The notes under the pieces: model-generated | Database searches by the model: none | The model's input: only the letters and a program-made list of their open reading frames with translations | Told to the model about the DNA's origin: nothing | Position numbers and translations under genes: made by a program | Source: Nocardioides exalbidus | GTDB taxonomy: Bacteria > Actinomycetota > Actinomycetes > Propionibacteriales > Nocardioidaceae | Direction: 5' to 3' | Assembly (NCBI RefSeq): GCF_900105585.1 | Contig: NZ_FNRT01000002.1 | Location: 3,906,001 to 3,970,000, forward strand | Length of the DNA: 64,000 nucleotides | Shown here: positions 61,598-64,000 of the stretch, piece after piece | Numbering within the stretch: position 1 is the first letter of the stretch | How the letters are laid out: the number at the start of each line of letters is the position of its first letter

Positions 61598-62179
61598 ATG
61601 ATCGCTCCGCTGCGCGTCGGCTTCGTCACCGGCGCGACCCCCGACAAGTGGGCGCGCAGCTGGCGTGCCGGCCGTCGCGAGTCGCTCCACCTCGTGCCGA
61701 CCACCGAGGCGGACCAGGTCGACGGGGTGCGGGACGGAAGCCTCGACATGGCGATCGTCCGGCTCCCCGTCGACCGCGACGACCTGCACTGCGTGCGGCT
61801 CTACGACGAGCTCCAGGTCGCGGTCGCCTCGCGCGAGCACCTGCTCGCGGCCGCCGACGACGAGGTGAGCCTGGCCGACCTGGCCGACGAGCAGCTCGTA
61901 CGCCCCCACGCCAGCGGCTGGACGCCGACGGCCGACCAGCTCGACTGGCCACCCATGTCGGAGCAGGAGGCGATCGAGACCGTCGCCGCCGGCACGGGCG
62001 TCGTCATCCTCCCGATGTCGGTCGCGCGCATCCACCAGCGCAAGGACGTCGTCAGCCGGGTCGTCTCCGACCTCGGGCCGACCACCATCGCGCTCGTGTG
62101 GAGGATCGAGCGCGACGACGAGGTCACCCAGGCGTTCGTCGGGGTGACGAAGGGCCGCACACCTCGCTCCTCGCGCTGA
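61598..62179 (+). CDS. LysR-type substrate-binding-domain protein without HTH
   Basis: A 193-residue stand-alone LysR effector domain: LRVGFVTGATPDKWARSW, DGVRDGSLDMAIVRLPVD, LYDELQVAVASREHLLAA and IETVAAGTGVVILPMSVARIH. There is no helix-turn-helix in frame upstream, so it cannot bind DNA by itself. TAGGGT (61585-61590) ends 7 nt before the ATG, with no SD. It follows the BCCT gene by 19 bp with its own promoter. Confidence 0.78.
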   Translation: MIAPLRVGFVTGATPDKWARSWRAGRRESLHLVPTTEADQVDGVRDGSLDMAIVRLPVDRDDLHCVRLYDELQVAVASREHLLAAADDEVSLADLADEQLVRPHASGWTPTADQLDWPPMSEQEAIETVAAGTGVVILPMSVARIHQRKDVVSRVVSDLGPTTIALVWRIERDDEVTQAFVGVTKGRTPRSSR

Positions 62180-62185
62180 GCTCCG

Positions 62186-62338
62186 TCAGTCGCCGAAGAC
62201 GCTCAGCACCACGAGGAGACCGAGCACGAAGAGCAGGGTCGGCATCAGCGTCCAGAAGTAGCGCGTGTCGAAGTACTTCTTCTTGGCGTCCGGGTCCCAC
62301 GGACCCTGCTTCTCGTGGCTTCCGGGGTTGATGATCAT
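62186..62338 (-). CDS. Small membrane protein, 50 residues
   Basis: A short gene reading MIINPGSHEKQGPWDPDAKK, then KYFDTRYFWTLMPTLLFVLGLLVVLSVFGD. One TM helix near the C-terminus (about 28-48) and a charged N-terminal half. Codon use is like the neighbours (G/C third positions). It converges with the LysR-like gene (6 bp apart). No function is known. Confidence 0.6.
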   Translation of the reverse strand: MIINPGSHEKQGPWDPDAKKKYFDTRYFWTLMPTLLFVLGLLVVLSVFGD

Positions 62339-62377
62339 GCTTCACCCTGCCACAGTCTCGTCAGGGGCGCCTTGACC

Positions 62378-62444
62378 ACACGTGTCCGACCTCCGGCCCC
62401 GCCGGACGCTGCGCGGGGGCAGCTACTCGGACACGTGTCCGACC
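62378..62444. repeat. 14-bp direct repeat with ACACGTGT palindrome
   Basis: ACACGTGTCCGACC occurs at 62378-62391 and 62431-62444, 53 bp apart. The second copy lies within the 12-bp perfect palindrome GGACACGTGTCC (62429-62440), inside the 3' end of the membrane protein gene. The first lies about 40 bp upstream of the small-protein start and could be its operator. Confidence 0.6.
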
Positions 62445-62800
62445 GAGGCGGCGGCACGACCGATCAGCAGGAGCGGCAACGAGGCCACGAGCATCAGGGG
62501 CGTCGCGATGATGATGCCGACCATGAACAGCCCCGTCTCGTCCTCCGACGACCACCACAGGTAGAGCGTGACGACCGCGGAGGCGACGCCCGACACCGCC
62601 GGCAACCAGAGGCGGGACCGCGTGCCGGCCAGCGCCCCCGCGACCACGCATCCCAGCGCGACGGTGGCGAACCAGGCGACGTGCCTCGCGTCGCTGGGCG
62701 TGCCGTCGGCACTCGAGATCCACAGGAGCCAGGCGAGCGGTGGGGTGGCGAGCACGACGACGAGCGCTGCGAGGCGGGGGCTGGTGCGAGGTGTGTCCAT
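62423..62800 (-). CDS. Hypothetical membrane protein, four TM segments
   Basis: A 125-residue protein with four hydrophobic helices (about 10-28, 40-58, 66-84 and 92-116) and short polar loops; no family recognised. The ATG at 62800 is preferred because GGAG lies 9 nt upstream. An in-frame GTG further upstream would add about 20 polar residues. Confidence 0.65.
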   Translation of the reverse strand: MDTPRTSPRLAALVVVLATPPLAWLLWISSADGTPSDARHVAWFATVALGCVVAGALAGTRSRLWLPAVSGVASAVVTLYLWWSSEDETGLFMVGIIIATPLMLVASLPLLLIGRAAASVGHVSE

Positions 62801-62877
62801 GGGGCGAGTCTCCGTCGTGGGTGGCGCCTGCACGTGAGCCTGCGTACTCACCCGCCGCAGCGCCAGTCGACCGGGGC

Positions 62878-63543
62878 TCAGTCGCGGTGCTTGCCGCGGC
62901 GCGAGTGCGGCGTGGCGAGCACGGCCTCGACCGAGTCCTGGTCGTAGACCTCGCCGAGCCACTCGAACAGCCCGCGCAGCACCCCGGGGTCGGCGACGTA
63001 GTCGTCGTAGCGCACGTGGAAGACCGCGTCGCCCAGCGTCTCGGCAGCGCCGAGCATCTTCTCCTCGATGGCGCGGACCTGGCCGAGCGGGTCGTCCTTG
63101 TGGGTCCAGTAGTTGCTGGAGGCGACGTCCTCGAGGTTGCGGGTGTTGAGCACGAAGCGTGCGCCGGGGAAGACCTGCCGGAGGAACTCGAGGTAGTCGG
63201 CGAGGTCCTCGTCGTACCAGCGGATCTCCTTGTAGCCGGTGACCCGGGTGTCCGGCTCGGGCCGCAGGAGGGTCGCCTCGGCGAGCATCCGGATGTGCAG
63301 GAGCGAGGCGTCCTCGGGGAAGCCCTCGATGCCGAACCACGGGTGGGTCGGCTGGCTCGCCCGGGCGGGGTCGACGCGGTCGCGCTCGGTCAGGCCGCTC
63401 CGGTGGAACTCGTAGAGGTGGCGCATCGCGTGGCGGTTCTCCCCGCGCAGCAGCCAGCCGGGGATCGAGTTGAGGATGCCCATCAGCAGCGTCGAGCCTG
63501 ACCTGCCGTAGGTCATCACGAAGACGTGGTCGAGCTCCCTCAC
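62878..63543 (-). CDS. Sulfotransferase family protein
   Basis: A 221-residue PAPS-dependent sulfotransferase-fold protein. The 5'-phosphosulfate loop is YGRSGSTLLMGILNSIPG (about residues 12-29), and a 3'-phosphate-binding segment FVLNTRNLEDVASS lies near 130. Substrate unknown. The GTG at 63543 has GGAGG 8 nt upstream; the GTG at 63552 would overlap that SD. It starts 13 bp after the GuaB1-family stop on the same strand, so the two may be co-transcribed. Confidence 0.82.
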   Translation of the reverse strand: MRELDHVFVMTYGRSGSTLLMGILNSIPGWLLRGENRHAMRHLYEFHRSGLTERDRVDPARASQPTHPWFGIEGFPEDASLLHIRMLAEATLLRPEPDTRVTGYKEIRWYDEDLADYLEFLRQVFPGARFVLNTRNLEDVASSNYWTHKDDPLGQVRAIEEKMLGAAETLGDAVFHVRYDDYVADPGVLRGLFEWLGEVYDQDSVEAVLATPHSRRGKHRD

Positions 63544-63556
63544 GGCGCCCACCTCC

Positions 63557-64000
63557 TCACCAGGACCGGTCGAGCGGCCGGCCCTCGTGGAACCCGGCGG
63601 CCGACTGGACGCCGACGAGCGCGCGCTCGTGGAGCTCGGTGAGGTCGCGGGCGCCGGCGTAGGTGCACGACGACCGCACGCCGGAGCAGATCTGGTCGAT
63701 GAGGTCCTCGACGCCGGGGCGCTGCGGGTCGAGGTACATCCGCGAGGAGGAGATGCCCTCCTCGTAGAGGCCCTTGCGGGCGCGGTCGTACGACGACTCG
63801 CCGGAGGTCCGGTTGGCCACGGCGCGCGCCGACGCCATGCCGAAGGAGACCTTGAAGGGCCGGCCGTCGGCGTCGTGCATGAGGTCGCCGGGCGACTCGT
63901 GGGTGCCGGCGAACCAGGAGCCGATCATCACCGACGAGGCGCCGGCGGCGAGGGCGAGCGCGACGTCGCGCGGGTGGCGTACTCCCCCGTCGGCCCAGAC
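63557..64000 (-). CDS. GuaB1 family IMP dehydrogenase-related/GMP reductase protein (partial, 5' end outside window)
   Basis: The last 147 codons of a minus-strand gene that continues past 64000. Visible: VWADGGVRHPRDVALALAAGASSVMIGSWFAG (phosphate-binding loop of the IMPDH/GMPR barrel), then the flap-like GISSSRMYLDPQRPGVEDLIDQICSGVRSSCTYAGARDL and HERALVGVQSAAGFHEGRP. This pattern matches the actinobacterial GuaB1 family, which has GMP reductase activity in mycobacteria. The catalytic Cys loop is out of the window. Confidence 0.85.
   Translation of the reverse strand, partial: VWADGGVRHPRDVALALAAGASSVMIGSWFAGTHESPGDLMHDADGRPFKVSFGMASARAVANRTSGESSYDRARKGLYEEGISSSRMYLDPQRPGVEDLIDQICSGVRSSCTYAGARDLTELHERALVGVQSAAGFHEGRPLDRSW

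Noticed and set aside
1..64000. Mobile elements, prophage, CRISPR, integrated island
   Set aside because: No transposase, integrase or array of spaced repeats; composition looks uniform; tRNA-Leu has no adjacent integrase or duplicated 3' end in the window.

Overview
The window is high-GC DNA (roughly 70% by eye) with dense genes, many GTG starts, 4-bp stop/start overlaps and many apparently leaderless starts. Together with the gene set (infC-rpmI-rplT-trmH, pheST, argCJB, hisE-hisG, a ribD-ribE-ribM-ribBA-ribH operon, GuaB1 family, a PolA-like exonuclease/polymerase, FadR, PucR and WYL regulators), this points to a chromosomal segment of an actinomycete, probably Nocardioidaceae (Nocardioides-like). 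The genus is inferred from protein resemblance only. I saw no transposase, integrase, phage gene, CRISPR array or rRNA.

Layout. 1-3.2 kb: an arginine operon on the minus strand (argC-argJ-argB, then the first codons of what should be argD). As written, argC carries a one-base frameshift in a G run. 3.2-5.6 kb: a DinB/maleylpyruvate-isomerase-like protein and a secreted RTX-type repeat protein. 5.6-9.2 kb: pheS-pheT. 9.4-13.9 kb: two-component signalling genes, including a histidine kinase read in frame into a DUF4173 membrane domain. 13.9-16.4 kb: DUF4031, an epoxide-hydrolase-like enzyme and a divergent WYL regulator. 16.4-18.8 kb: infC-rpmI-rplT-trmH with an attenuator-like leader and an ATC start for infC. 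18.9-24.7 kb: SseB-like, a PLP aldolase/deaminase-like protein, a P-loop kinase, an aldose epimerase, a PH-domain protein, hisG, hisE and DUF3072. 24.7-29.1 kb: an FMN-riboswitch-controlled riboflavin operon. 29.2-31.3 kb: an M20 peptidase, tRNA-Leu(GAG) and a small secreted protein.

31.3-46.3 kb is the most interesting block. Ten co-directional, mostly overlapping genes encode a class C beta-lactamase-like (D-peptidase-like) enzyme, a complete oligopeptide ABC importer, a giant S9 peptidase/beta-lactamase-like fusion, an M20 deacylase, a GNAT acyltransferase and an N-acylamino acid racemase-like enolase-superfamily enzyme. A PucR regulator follows. The last three match the enzyme set of the N-succinylamino acid racemase route, which irreversibly converts D- to L-amino acids. 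With the importer and peptidases, the block reads as an uptake and salvage system for peptides containing D-residues.

46.4-50.5 kb: a thioesterase, an FKBP lipoprotein, a DUF1345 protein and an APC permease. 50.6-55.7 kb: a gamma-glutamylation catabolic cluster (FadR-type regulator, glutamine-synthetase-like ligase, aldehyde dehydrogenase, SDR, gamma-glutamyl hydrolase) divergent from the permease. It has an SDR but no recognisable PuuB-type amine oxidase, which suggests an amino-alcohol such as ethanolamine as substrate. 55.7-64 kb: VanZ, an SDR with a divergent XRE regulator and a palindromic operator candidate, the PolA-like protein, a BCCT transporter, a LysR effector-domain-only protein, small membrane proteins, a sulfotransferase and the 3' part of a GuaB1-family gene cut by the window edge.
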